Assembly (NCBI RefSeq): GCF_050948215.1
Contig: NW_027488564.1
Location: forward strand, 930,001-994,000
Direction: 5' to 3'
Length of the DNA: 64,000 nt
DNA from: Halictus rubicundus
Lineage: Eukaryota > Arthropoda > Insecta > Hymenoptera > Halictidae
Under the pieces are notes generated by a model, which was not told where the DNA came from, did no database searches, and worked only from the letters and a program-made list of their open reading frames with translations. Numbering within the stretch: the first letter of the stretch is position 1; every line of letters starts with the position of its first letter. A program made the position numbers and the translations under genes. Shown here piece after piece: positions 13,473 through 25,400 of this stretch.

Positions 13473-16400
13473 ATGCTATCCTCTATCCTATCCTATCTTC
13501 TATCCTATCCTATCCTCTATCCTATCCTATCCTATCCTCTATCCTATCCTATCCCCTATCCTATCCTCTATCCTATCCCCTATCCTATCCTCTATCCTAT
13601 CCTATCATCTATCCTCTATCCTATAATATCTTCTATCCTATCCTATCCTCTATCCTATCCTGTCCTCTATACTATCCTATCCTCTATCCTAACCTATCTT
13701 CTATCTTATCCTATCCTCTATCCTATCCTATCCTGTATCCTATCCTATCCTATCCTCTATCCTATCCTGTCGTCTATCCTATCCTCTATCCTATCCTATC
13801 CTCTATCCTATCCTATCCTCCATCCTATCCTATCCTCAATCCTATCCTTTCCTGTATCCTATCCAATCCTGTATCCTATCCTGTCCTCTATACTATCCTA
13901 TCCTCTATCCTAACCTATCCTCTATCCTCTATCCTCTATCCTATCCTATCCTCTGTCCTATCCTATCCTATATCCTATCCTATCCTCTATCCTATCCTAT
14001 CGTCTATCCTATCCTATCCTCTATCCTCTATCCTATCCTATCCTCTATCCTCTATCCTCTATCCTATCCTATCCTCTATCCTATCCTATCGTCTATCCTA
14101 ACCTATCCTCTATCCTATCCTATCCTCTATCCTATCCTATCCTCTATCCTATCCTATCCTCAATCCTATCCTTTCCTGTATCCTATCCAATCCTGTATCC
14201 TATCCTGTCCTCTAGCCTATCCTATCCTCTATCCTATCCTATGCTCTATCCTATCTTATCGTCTATCCTATCCTCTATCCTATCCTATTCCACTATCCTA
14301 TCCTATCCTATATCCTATCCTATCCTCTATCCTATCCTATCCTCTATCCTATGCTATCCTCTATCCTATCCTATCTTCTATCCTATCCTATCCTCTATCC
14401 TATCCTATCCTATCCTCTATCCTATCCTATCCCCTATCCTATCCTCTATCCTATCCCCTATCCTATCCTCTATCCTATCCTATCATCTATCCTCTATCCT
14501 ATAATATCTTCTATCCTATCCTATCCTCTATCCTATCCTGTCCTCTATACTATCCTATCCTCTATCCTAACCTATCTTCTATCTTATCCTATCCTCTATC
14601 CTATCCTATCCTGTATCCTATCCTATCCTATCCTCTATCCTATCCTGTCGTCTATCCTATCCTCTACCCTATCCTATCCTCTATCCTATCCTATCCTCCA
14701 TCCTATCCTATCCTCAATCCTATCCTTTCCTGTATCCTATCCAATCCTGTATCCTATCCTGTCCTCTATACTATCCTATCCTCTATCCTAACCTATCCTC
14801 TATCCTATCCTATCCTCTATCCTATCCTATCCTCTATCCTATCCTATCCTCTATCCTATCCTATCCTCTATCCTATCCTATCCTCTATCCTATCCTATCC
14901 TCTATCCTATCCTATCCTCTATCCTATCCTATCCTCTATCCTATACTATCCTCTATCCTATCCTATCCTCTATCCTATCCTATCCTCTATCCTATCCTAT
15001 CCTCTATCCTATCCTATCCTCTATCCTATCCAATCCTCTATCCTATCCTATCGTCTATCCTATCCTCTATCCTATCCTATCCTCTATCCTATCCTATCCT
15101 CTATCCTATCCTATCCTCTATCCTATCCTATCCTCTATCCTATGCTATCCTCTATCCTATCCTATCTTCTATCCTATCCTATCCTCTATCCTATCCTATC
15201 CTATCCTCTATCCTATCCTATCCCCTATCCTATCCTCTATCCTATCCCCTATCCTATCCTCTATCCTATCCTATCATCTATCCTCTATCCTATAATATCT
15301 TCTATCCTATCCTATCCTCTATCCTATCTAATCCCCTATACTATCCTCTATCCTATCCTATCATCTAATCTCTATCCTATCCAATCCTCTATCCTATCCT
15401 ATCCTCTATCCTCTATCCTATCCTATCCTCTATCCTCTATCCTCTATCCTATCCTATCCTCTATCCTATCCTATCGTCTATCCTAACCTATCCTCTATCC
15501 TATCCTATCCTCTATCCTATCCTATCCTCTATCCTATCCTATCCTCAATCCTATCCTTTCCTGTATCCTATCCAATCCTGTATCCTATCCTGTCCTCTAG
15601 CCTATCCTATCCTCTATCCTATCCTATGCTCTATCCTATCTTATCGTCTATCCTATCCTCTATCCTATCCTATTCCTCTATCCTATCCTATCCTATATCC
15701 TATCCTATCCTCTATCCTATCCTATCCTCCATCCTATCCTATCCTCTATCCTCTATCCTATCCTATCCTATCCTCTATCCTCTATCCTCTATCCTATCCT
15801 ATCCTCTATCCTATCCTTTCCTCTATCCTATCCTCTATCCTATCCTATCCTCTATCCTATCCTATCCTCTATCCTATCCTATCCTCTATCCTATCCTATC
15901 CTCTATCCTATCCTATCCTCTATCCTATCCTATCCTCTATCCTATGCTATCCTCTATCCTATCCTATCTTCTATCCTATCCTATCCTCTATCCTATCCTA
16001 TCCTATCCTCTATCCTATCCTATCCCCTATCCTATCCTCTATCCTATCCCCTATCCTATCCTCTATCCTATCCTATCATCTATCCTCTATCCTATAATAT
16101 CTTCTATCCTATCCTATCCTCTATCCTATCCTGTCCTCTATACTATCCTATCCTCTATCCTAACCTATCTTCTATCTTATCCTATCCTCTATCCTATCCT
16201 ATCCTGTATCCTATCCTATCCTATCCTCTATCCTATCCTGTCGTCTATCCTATCCTCTACCCTATCCTATCCTCTATCCTATCCTATCCTCCATCCTATC
16301 CTATCCTCAATCCTATCCTTTCCTGTATCCTATCCAATCCTGTATCCTATCCTGTCCTCTATACTATCCCATCCTCTATCCTAACCTATCCTCTATCCTA

Positions 16401-17220
16401 TCCTATCCTCTATCCTATCCTATCCTCTATCCTATCCTATCCTCTATCCTATCCTATCCTCTATCCTATCCTATCCTCTATCCTATCCTATCCTCTATCC
16501 TATCCTATCCTCTATCCTATCCTATCCTCTATCCTATACTATCCTCTATCCTATCCTATCCTCTATCCTATCCTATCCTCTATCCTATCCTATCCTCTAT
16601 CCTATCCTATCCTCTATCCTATCCAATCCTCTATCCTATCCTATCGTCTATCCTATCCTCTATCCTATCCTATCCTCTATCCTATCCTATCCTCTATCCT
16701 ATCCTATCCTCTATCCTATCCTATCCTCTATCCTATGCTATCCTCTATCCTATCCTATCTTCTATCCTATCCTATCCTCTATCCTATCCTATCCTATCCT
16801 CTATCCTATCCTATCCCCTATCCTATCCTCTATCCTATCCCCTATCCTATCCTCTATCCTATCCTATCATCTATCCTCTATCCTATAATATCTTCTATCC
16901 TATCCTATCCTCTATCCTATCTAATCCCCTATACTATCCTCTATCCTATCCTATCATCTAATCTCTATCCTATCCAATCCTCTATCCTATCCTATCCTCT
17001 ATCCTATCCTATCTTCTATCCTATCCTATCCTCTATCCTATCAAATCCCCTAGTCTATCCTCTGTCCTATCCTATCCTCTATCCTATCCTATCCTCTATC
17101 CTATCCTATCCTCTATCCTCTATCCTCTATCCTCTATCCTCTATCCTCTATCCTCTATCCTCTATCCTATCCTATCCTCTGTCCTATCCTATCCTCTATC
17201 CTATCCTATCCTCTATCCTA
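13473..17220. repeat. Higher-order repeats of about 0.8-0.88 kb
   Basis: An ATGCTATCC variant followed by a CCCCTATCC-rich stretch and a CTATAATATC variant recurs with ATG at 13473, 14351, 15142, 15944 and 16735, spacings of 878, 791, 802 and 791 bp. The second and fourth share a private ACCC variant, and the third and fifth share private ATCTAATCC and ATCTAATCTC variants. The last four therefore form a two-unit block duplicated at an offset of 1593 bp (about 14340-15400 and 15930-16990). A more diverged relative begins at 4449. Confidence 0.8.
17107..17162. repeat. Pure heptamer run, (TATCCTC)8
   Basis: Eight perfect consecutive TATCCTC units in the same local context as the nine-unit run at 4994-5056. 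Both are followed 58 bp later by an ATGCTATCC variant. Confidence 0.95.
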
Positions 17221-18659
17221 TGCTATCCTCTATCCTATCCTATCCTCTATCCTCTATCCTATCCTATCCTATCCTCTATCCTCTATCCTCTATCCTATCC
17301 TATCCTCTATCCTATCCTATCGTCTATCCTAACCTATCCTCTATCCTATCCTATCCTCTATCCTATCCTATCCTCTATCCTATCCTATCCTCAATCCTAT
17401 CCTTTCCTGTATCCTATCCAATCCTGTATCCTATCCTGTCCTCTAGCCTATCCTATCCTCTATCCTATCCTATGCTCTATCCTATCTTATCGTCTATCCT
17501 ATCCTCTATCCTATCCTATTCCTCTATCCTATCCTATCCTATATCCTATCCTATCCTCTATTCTATCCTATCCTCCATCCTATCCTATCCTCTATCCTCT
17601 ATCCTATCCTATCCTATCCTCTATCCTCTATCCTCTATCCTATCCTATCCTCTATCCTATCCTTTCCTCTATCCTATCCTCTATCCTATCCTATCCTCTA
17701 TCCTATCCTATCCTCTATCCTATCCTATCCTCTATCCTATCCTATCCTCTATCCTATCCTATCCTCTATCCTATCCTATCCTCTATCCTATCCTATCCTC
17801 TATCCTATCCTATCCTGTATCCTATCCTATCCTCTATCCTATCCTATCCTCTATCCTATCCTATCCTCTATCCTATCCTATCCTCTATCCTATCCTATCA
17901 TCTATCCTCTATCCTATCCTATCAAATCCCCTATCCTATCCTCTATCCTACCCTATCCTCTGTCCTATCCTATCCTCTATCCTATCCTATCCTCTATCCT
18001 ATCCTATCCTATATCCTATCCTATCCTCTATCCTATCCTATCCTCTATCCTATCCTATCCTCTATCCTATCCTATCCTCTATCCTATCCTATCCTCTATC
18101 CTATCCTATCCTGTATCCTATCCTATCCTCTATCCTATCCTATCCTCTATCCTATCCTATCCTCTACCCTATCCTATCCTGTATCCTATCCTATCCTCTA
18201 TCCTATCCTATCCTCTATCCTATCAAATCCCCTATCCTATCCTCTATCCTATCCTATCATCTATCCTCTATCCTATCCAATCCTCTATCCTATCCTATCG
18301 TCTATCCTATCCTCTATCCTATCCTATCCTCTATCCTATCCTATCCACTACCCAATCCTATCCTCTATCCTCTATCCTATCCTATCCTCTATCCTATCCT
18401 ATCCTCTATTCTATCCTATCTTCTATCCTATCCTATCCTCTATCCTATCCTATGCTCTATCCTATCCTATCGTCTATCCTATCCTCTATCCTATCCTATT
18501 CCTCTATCCTATCATATCCTCTATCCTATCCTATCCTATATCCTATCCTATCCTCTATCCTATCCTATCCTGTATCCTATCCTATCCTCTATCCTATCCT
18601 ATCCTCTATCCTATCAAATCCCCTATCCTATCCTCTATCCTATCCTATCCTCTATCCTA

Positions 18660-19580
18660 TCCTATCCTCCATCCTATCCTATGCTCTATCCTATCCTATC
18701 GTCTATCCTATCCTGTATCTCATCCTATTCCTCTATCCTATCCTATCCTCTATCCTATCCTATCCTATATCCTATCCTATCCTCTATCCTATCCTATCCT
18801 CTATCCTATCCTATCCTCTATCCTATCAAATCCCCTACCCTATTCTCTGTCCAATCCTATCCTCTATCCTATCCAATCCTGTATCCTATCCTGTCCTCTA
18901 TCCTATCCTATCCTCTATCCTATCCTATCCTCTATCCTATCCTATCCTCTATCCTATCCTATCCTCTATCCTATCCTATCTTCTATCCTATCCTATCCTC
19001 TATCCTATCAAATCCCCTATCCTATCCTCTATCCTCTATCCTATCCTATCATCTATCCTCTATCCTATCCAATCCTCTATCCTATCCTATCGTCTATCCT
19101 ATCCTGTATCCTATCCTATCCTCTATCCTATCCTATCCTCCATCCTATCCTATCCTCAATCCTATCCTTTCCTGTATCCTATCCAATCCTGTATCCTATC
19201 CTGTCCTCTATCCTATCCTATCCTATATCCTATCCTATCCTCTATCCTATCCTATCTTCTATCCTATCCTATCCTCTATCCTATCAAATCCACTACCCTA
19301 TTCTCTGTCCAATCCTATCCTCTATCCTATCCTATCCTCTATCCTATCTTATCCTCTATCCTATCCTATCCTCTATCCTATCCTATCCTCTATCCTATCC
19401 TATCCTCTATCCTCTATCCTATCCTATCCTCTATCCTCTATCCTATCCTATCCTCTATCCTATCCTATCGTCTATCCTATCCTCTATCCTATCCTATCCT
19501 CTATCCTACCCTATCCTCCATCCTATCCTATGCTCTATCCTATCCTATCGTCTATCCTATCCTCTATCCCATCCTATTCC
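18660..19580. repeat. Paralogue of the sequence flanking the retrotransposon
   Basis: This stretch matches the bases on both sides of the copia element. A CTGTATC(T/C)CATCC variant (near 18713 and 58292) and an ATTCTCTGTCCAATCC variant match on the left. To the right, a match starting at 19065 and 63193 keeps an exact 44128-bp offset through a shared TCCACTACCCTATTC variant (19283 and 63411). On the left the offset changes by 17 bp, one monomer, between 18681 and 19069. Confidence 0.85.
19065..19069. other. Unoccupied paralogous insertion site (CTATC)
   Basis: At this point the array reads straight through CTATC followed by CAATCC. In the occupied paralogue the same left flank ends in CTATC at 58631 and the same right flank starts with CTATC at 63193. 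A single CTATC here against two around the element is the expected signature of a 5-bp target duplication, and fixes the element at 58632-63192. Confidence 0.88.
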
Positions 19581-20532
19581 TCTATCCTATCCTATCCTCT
19601 ATCCTATCCGATCCTCTATCCTATCCTATCCTCTATCCTCTATCCTATCCTATCCTCTATCCTCTTTCCTATCCTATCCTCTATCCTATCCTATCGTCTA
19701 TCCTATCCTCTATCCTATCCTATCCTCTATCCTACCCTATCCTCCATCCTATCCTATGCTCTATCCTATCCTATCGTCTATCCTATCCTCTATCCCATCC
19801 TATTCCTCTATCCTATCCTATCCTCTATCCTATCCTATCCTATATCCTATCCTATCCTCTATCCTATCCTATCCTGTATCCTATCCAATCCTCTATCCTA
19901 TCCTCTATCCTATCCTATCCTCTATCCTATCCTATCCTCCATCCTATCCTATCCTGTATCCTATCCTATCCTCTATCCTATCCTATCCTCTATCCTATCC
20001 TATCCTCTGTCCTATCCTATCCTCTATCCTATGCTATCCTCTGTCCTATCCTATCCTCTATCCTATGCTATCCTCTATCCTATCCTCTATCCTATTCTAT
20101 CGTCTATCCTATCCTCTATCCTATCCTATCCTCTATCCTATCCTATCCTCCATCCTATCCTATCCTGTATCCTATCCTATCCTCTATCCTATCCTATCCT
20201 CTATCCTATCCTATCCTCTGTCCTATCCTATCCTCTATCCTATGCTATCCTCTGTCCTATCCTATCCTCTATCCTATGCTATCCTCTATCCTATCCTCTA
20301 TCCTATCCTATCGTCTATCCTATCCTCTATCCTATCCTATCCTCTATTCTATCTGATCCTCTAACCTATCCTATGATCTATCCTATCCTATCGTCTATGC
20401 TATCCTCTATCCTATCCTATTCCTCTATCCTATCATATCCTCTATCCTATCCTAGCCTGTATTCTATCCTATCCTCTATCCTATCCTATCCTCTATCCTA
20501 TCCTATCCTCTATCCTATCCTATCCTATCCTC

Positions 20533-20567
20533 TATCCTATCCTATCCTATCCTATCCTATCCTATCC
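20533..20567. repeat. Pure pentamer run, (TATCC)7
   Basis: Seven perfect consecutive TATCC units without the heptamer, between ordinary 17-bp monomers. Similar runs occur at 29407, 31842 and 38248. Confidence 0.93.
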
Positions 20568-23500
20568 TCTATCCTATCCTATCCTCTATCCTATCCTATC
20601 CTCTATCGTATCCTATCCTCTATCCTATCCTATCCTCTATCCTATACTATCCTCTATCCTATCCTATCCTCTATCCTATCCTGTCCTCTATCCTATCCTA
20701 TCCTCTATCCTATCCTATCCTCTATCCTATCCTATCCTCTATCCTATCAAATCCCCTATCCTATCCTCTATCCTATCCTATCCTGTATCCTATCCTATCC
20801 TCTATCCTCTATCCTATCCTATCCTCTATCCTATCCTATCCTCTATCCTATCCTGTCGTCTATCCTATCCTCTATCCTATCCTATCCTCTATCCTATCCT
20901 ATCCTCCATACTATCCTATCCTCAATCCTATCCTTTCCTGTATCCTATCCAATCCTCTATCCTATCCTATCCTCTATCCTATCCTATCCTCTATCCTATC
21001 CTATCCTCTATCCTATCCTATCCTCTATCCTATCCTATCCTCTATCCTATCAAATCCCCCATCCTATCCTCTATCCTATCCTATCCTGTATCCTATCCTA
21101 TCCTCTATCCTCTATCCTATCCTATCCTGTCGTCTATCCTACCCTCTATCCTATCCTGTCCTCTATCCTATCCAATCCTCTATCCTATCCTATCCTCTAT
21201 CCTATCCTATCTTCTATCCTATCCTATCCTCTATCCTATCCTATCCTCTATCGAATCCTCTATCCTATCCTATCCTCTATCCTATCCTATCCTCTATCCT
21301 ATCCTATCTTCTATCCTATCCTATCCTCTATCCTATCAAATCCCCTACCCTATCCTCTGTCCTATCCTATCCTCTATCCTTTCCTATCCTCTATCCTATC
21401 CTATCCTCTTTCCTATCCTATCCTCCATCCTATCCTATCCTCAATCCTATCCTTTCCTGTATCCTATCCAATCCTGTATCCTATCCTGTCCTCTATTCTA
21501 TCCTACCCTCTATCCTATCCTGTCCTCTATCCTATCCTATCCTCTATCCTATCCTATGCTCTATCCTATCCTATCGTCTATCCTATCCTCTATCCTATCC
21601 TATCAAATCCCCTATCCTATCCTCTGTCCTATCCTATCCTCTATCCTTTCCTATCCTCTATCCTATCCTATCCTCTTTCCTATCCTATCCTCTATCCTAT
21701 CCTATCCTCTATCCTATCCTATCCTCTATCCTATCCTATCCTCTATCCTCTATCCTATCCTATCCTCTATCCTATCTTATCCTCTATCCTATCCTATCCT
21801 CTATCCTATCCTATCTTCTATAATATCCTATCCTCTATCCTATCCTATCCCCTATCCTATCCTCTATCCTATCCTATCATCTATCCTCTATCCTATCCTA
21901 TCTTCTATCCTATCCTATCCTCTATCCTATCAAATCCCCTATCCTATCCTCTATCCTATCCTATCATCTATCCTCTATCCTATCCAATCCTCTATCCTAT
22001 CCTATCCTCTATCCTATCAAATCCCCTGTCCTATCCTCTGTCCTATCCTATCCTCTATCCTATCCTATCCCCTATCCTATGCTATCCTCTATCCTATCCT
22101 ATCCTCTATCCTATCCTATCGTCTATCCTATCCTCTATCCTATCCTATCCTCCATCCTATCCTATCCTCTATCCTATCCTATCTTCTATCCTATCCTATC
22201 CTCTATCCTATCAAATCCCCTACCCTATCCTCTGTCCTATCCTATCCTCTATCCTATCCTATCCTCTATCCTATCCTATCTTCTATCCTATCCTATCCTC
22301 TATCCTATCAAATCCCCTACCCTATCCTCTGTCCTATCCTATCCTCTATCCTTTCCTATCCTCTATCCTATCCTATCCTCTTTCCTATCCTATCCTCTAT
22401 CCTATCCTATCCTCTATCCTATCCTATCCTCTATCCTATCCTATCCTCTATCCTATCCTATCCTCTATCCTATCCTATCCTCTATCCTATCCTATCCTCT
22501 ATCCTATCCTATCCTCTATCCTATCCTATCCTCTATCCTATCCTATCCTCTATCCTCTATCCTATACTATCCTCTATCCTATCCTATCGTCTATCCTATC
22601 CTCTATCCTATCCTATCCTCTATCCTATCCTATCCTATCCCCAATCCTATCCTTTCCTGTATCCTATCCAATCCTGTATCCTATCCTGTCCTCTATACAA
22701 TCCTATCCTCTATCCTATCCTATCCTCTATTCTATCTTATCCTCTATCCTATCCTATCCTCTATCCTATCCTATCCTCTATCCTATCCTATCCTCTATCC
22801 TATCCTATCCTCTATCCTCTATCCTATACTATCCTCTATCCTATCCTATCCTCTATCCTATCCTATCGTCTATCCTATCCTCTATCCTATCCTATCATCT
22901 ATCCTATCCTATCCTATCCTCAATCCTATCCTTTCCTGTATCCTATCCAATCCTGTATCCTATCGTGTCCTCTATACTATCCTATCCTCTATCCTATCCT
23001 ATCCTCTATTCTATCTTATCCTCTATCCTATCCTATGATCTATCCTATCCTATCGTCTATCCTATCCTATTCCTCTATCCTATCCTATCCTCTATCCTAT
23101 CCTATCCTCTATCCTATCCTATCCTCTATCCTATCAAATCCCCTACCCTATCCTCTGTCCTATCCTATCCTCTATCCTCTATCCTATCCTATCCTCTATC
23201 CTATCCTATCCTCTATCCTATCCTATCATCTATCCTATCCTATCCTCTATCCTATCCTATCGTCTATCCTATCCTCTATCCTATCTTATCCTCTATCCTA
23301 TCCTATCCTCTATCCGATCCTATCTTCTATCCTATCCTATCCTCTATCCTATCAAATCCCCTACCCTATCCTCTGTCCTATCCTATCCTCTATCCTATCC
23401 TATCCTCTATCCTATCCTATCCTATATCCTCTATCCTATACTATCCTCTATCCTATCCTATCCTCTATCCTATCCTATCGTCTATCCTATCCTCTATCCT

Positions 23501-24809
23501 ATCCTATCCGCTATCCTATCCTATCCTCCATCCTATCCTATCCTCAATCCTATCCTATCCTGTATCCTATCCAATCCTGTATCCTATCCTGTCCTCTATA
23601 CTATCCTATCCTCTATCCTATCCTATCCTCTATCCTATCCTATCCTCTATCCTATCCTATCCTCTATCCTATCAAATCCCCTATCCTATCCTCTATCCTA
23701 TCCTATCCTGTATCCTATCCTATCCTCTATCCTCTATCCTATCCTATCCTCTATCCTATCCTATCCTCTATCGTATCCTGTCGTCTAACCTATCCTCTAT
23801 CCTATCCTATCCTCTATCCTATCCTATCCTCCATACTATCCTATCCTCAATCCTATCCTTTCCTGTATCCTATCCAATCCTCTATCCTATCCTATCCTCT
23901 ATCCTATCCTATCCTCTATCCTATCCTATCCTCTATCCTATCCTATCCTCTATCCTATCCTATCCTCTATCCTATCCTATCCTCTATCCTATCCTATCCT
24001 CTATCCTATCAAATCCCCTATCCTATCCTCTATCCTATCCTATCCTGTATCCTATCCTATCCTCTATCCTCTATCCTATCCTATCCTCTATCCTATCCTA
24101 TCCTCTATCCTATCCTGTCGTCTATCCTACCCTCTATCCTATCCTGTCCTCTATCCTATCCAATCCTCTATCCTATCCTATCCTCTATCCTATCCTATCC
24201 TCTATCCTATCCTATCCTCTATCCAATCCTCTATCCTATCCTATCCTCTATCCTATCCTATAGTCTATCCTATCCTATCTTCTATCCTATCCTATCCTCT
24301 ATCCTATCAAATCCCCTACCCTATCCTCTGTCCTACCCTATCCTCCATCCTTTCCTATCCTCTATCCTATCCTATCCTCTTTCCTATCCTATCCTCCATC
24401 CTATCCTATCCTCAATCCTATCCTTTCCTGTATCCTATCCAATCCTCTATCCTATCCTATCCTCTATCCTATCCTATCGTCTATCCTATCCTCTATCCTA
24501 TCCTATCCTCTATCCTATCCTATCCTATCCTCAATCCTATCCTTTCCTGTATCCTATCCAATCCTGTATCCTATCCTGTCCTCTATACTATCCTATCCTC
24601 TATCCTATCCTATCCTCTATTCTATCCTATCCTCTATCCTATCCTATCCTCTATCCTATCCTATCCTCTATCCTATCCTATCCTCTATCCTATCCTATCC
24701 TCTATCCTCTATCCTATACTATCCTCTATCCTATCCTATCCTCTATCCTATCCTATCGTCTATCCTATCCTCTATCCTATCCTATCATCTATCCTATCCT
24801 ATCCTATCC

Positions 24810-25400
24810 TCAATCCTATCCTTTCCTGTATCCTATCCAATCCTGTATCCTATCGTGTCCTCTATACTATCCTATCCTCTATCCTATCCTATCCTCTATT
24901 CTATCTTATCCTCTATCCTATCCTATGATCTATCCTATCCTATCGTCTATCCTATCCTATCCTCTATCCTATCCTATCGTCTATCCTATCCTCTATCCTA
25001 TCCTATCCTATCCTATCCTCAATCCTATCCTTTCCTGTATCCTATCCAATCCTGTATCCTATCGTGTCCTCTATACTATCCTATCCTCTATCCTATCCTA
25101 TCCTCTATTCTATCTTATCCTCCATCCTATCCTATGATCTATCCTATCCTATCGTCTATCCTATCCTATCCTCTATCCTATCCTATCGTCTATCCTATCC
25201 TCTATCCTATCCTATCATCTATCCTATCCTATCCTATCCTCAATCCTATCCTTTCCTGTATCCTATCCAATCCTGTATCCTATCGTGTCCTCTATACTAT
25301 CCTATCCTCTATCCTATCCTATCCTCTATTCTATCTTATCCTCTATCCTATCCTATGATCTATCCTATCCTATCGTCTATCCTATCCTATTCCTCTATCC
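24810..25400. repeat. Three tandem copies of a roughly 210-220-bp unit
   Basis: A private TATCGTGTCC variant starts at 24851, 25060 and 25281 (spacings 209 and 221 bp). Each is followed by CTATACTATCC, TCTATTCTATCTTATCC and ATGATCTATCC markers in the same order. The 12-bp spacing difference equals one 5+7 step. The variant recurs singly at 22961, 47416 and 49177, suggesting a small lineage of related units. Confidence 0.8.
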
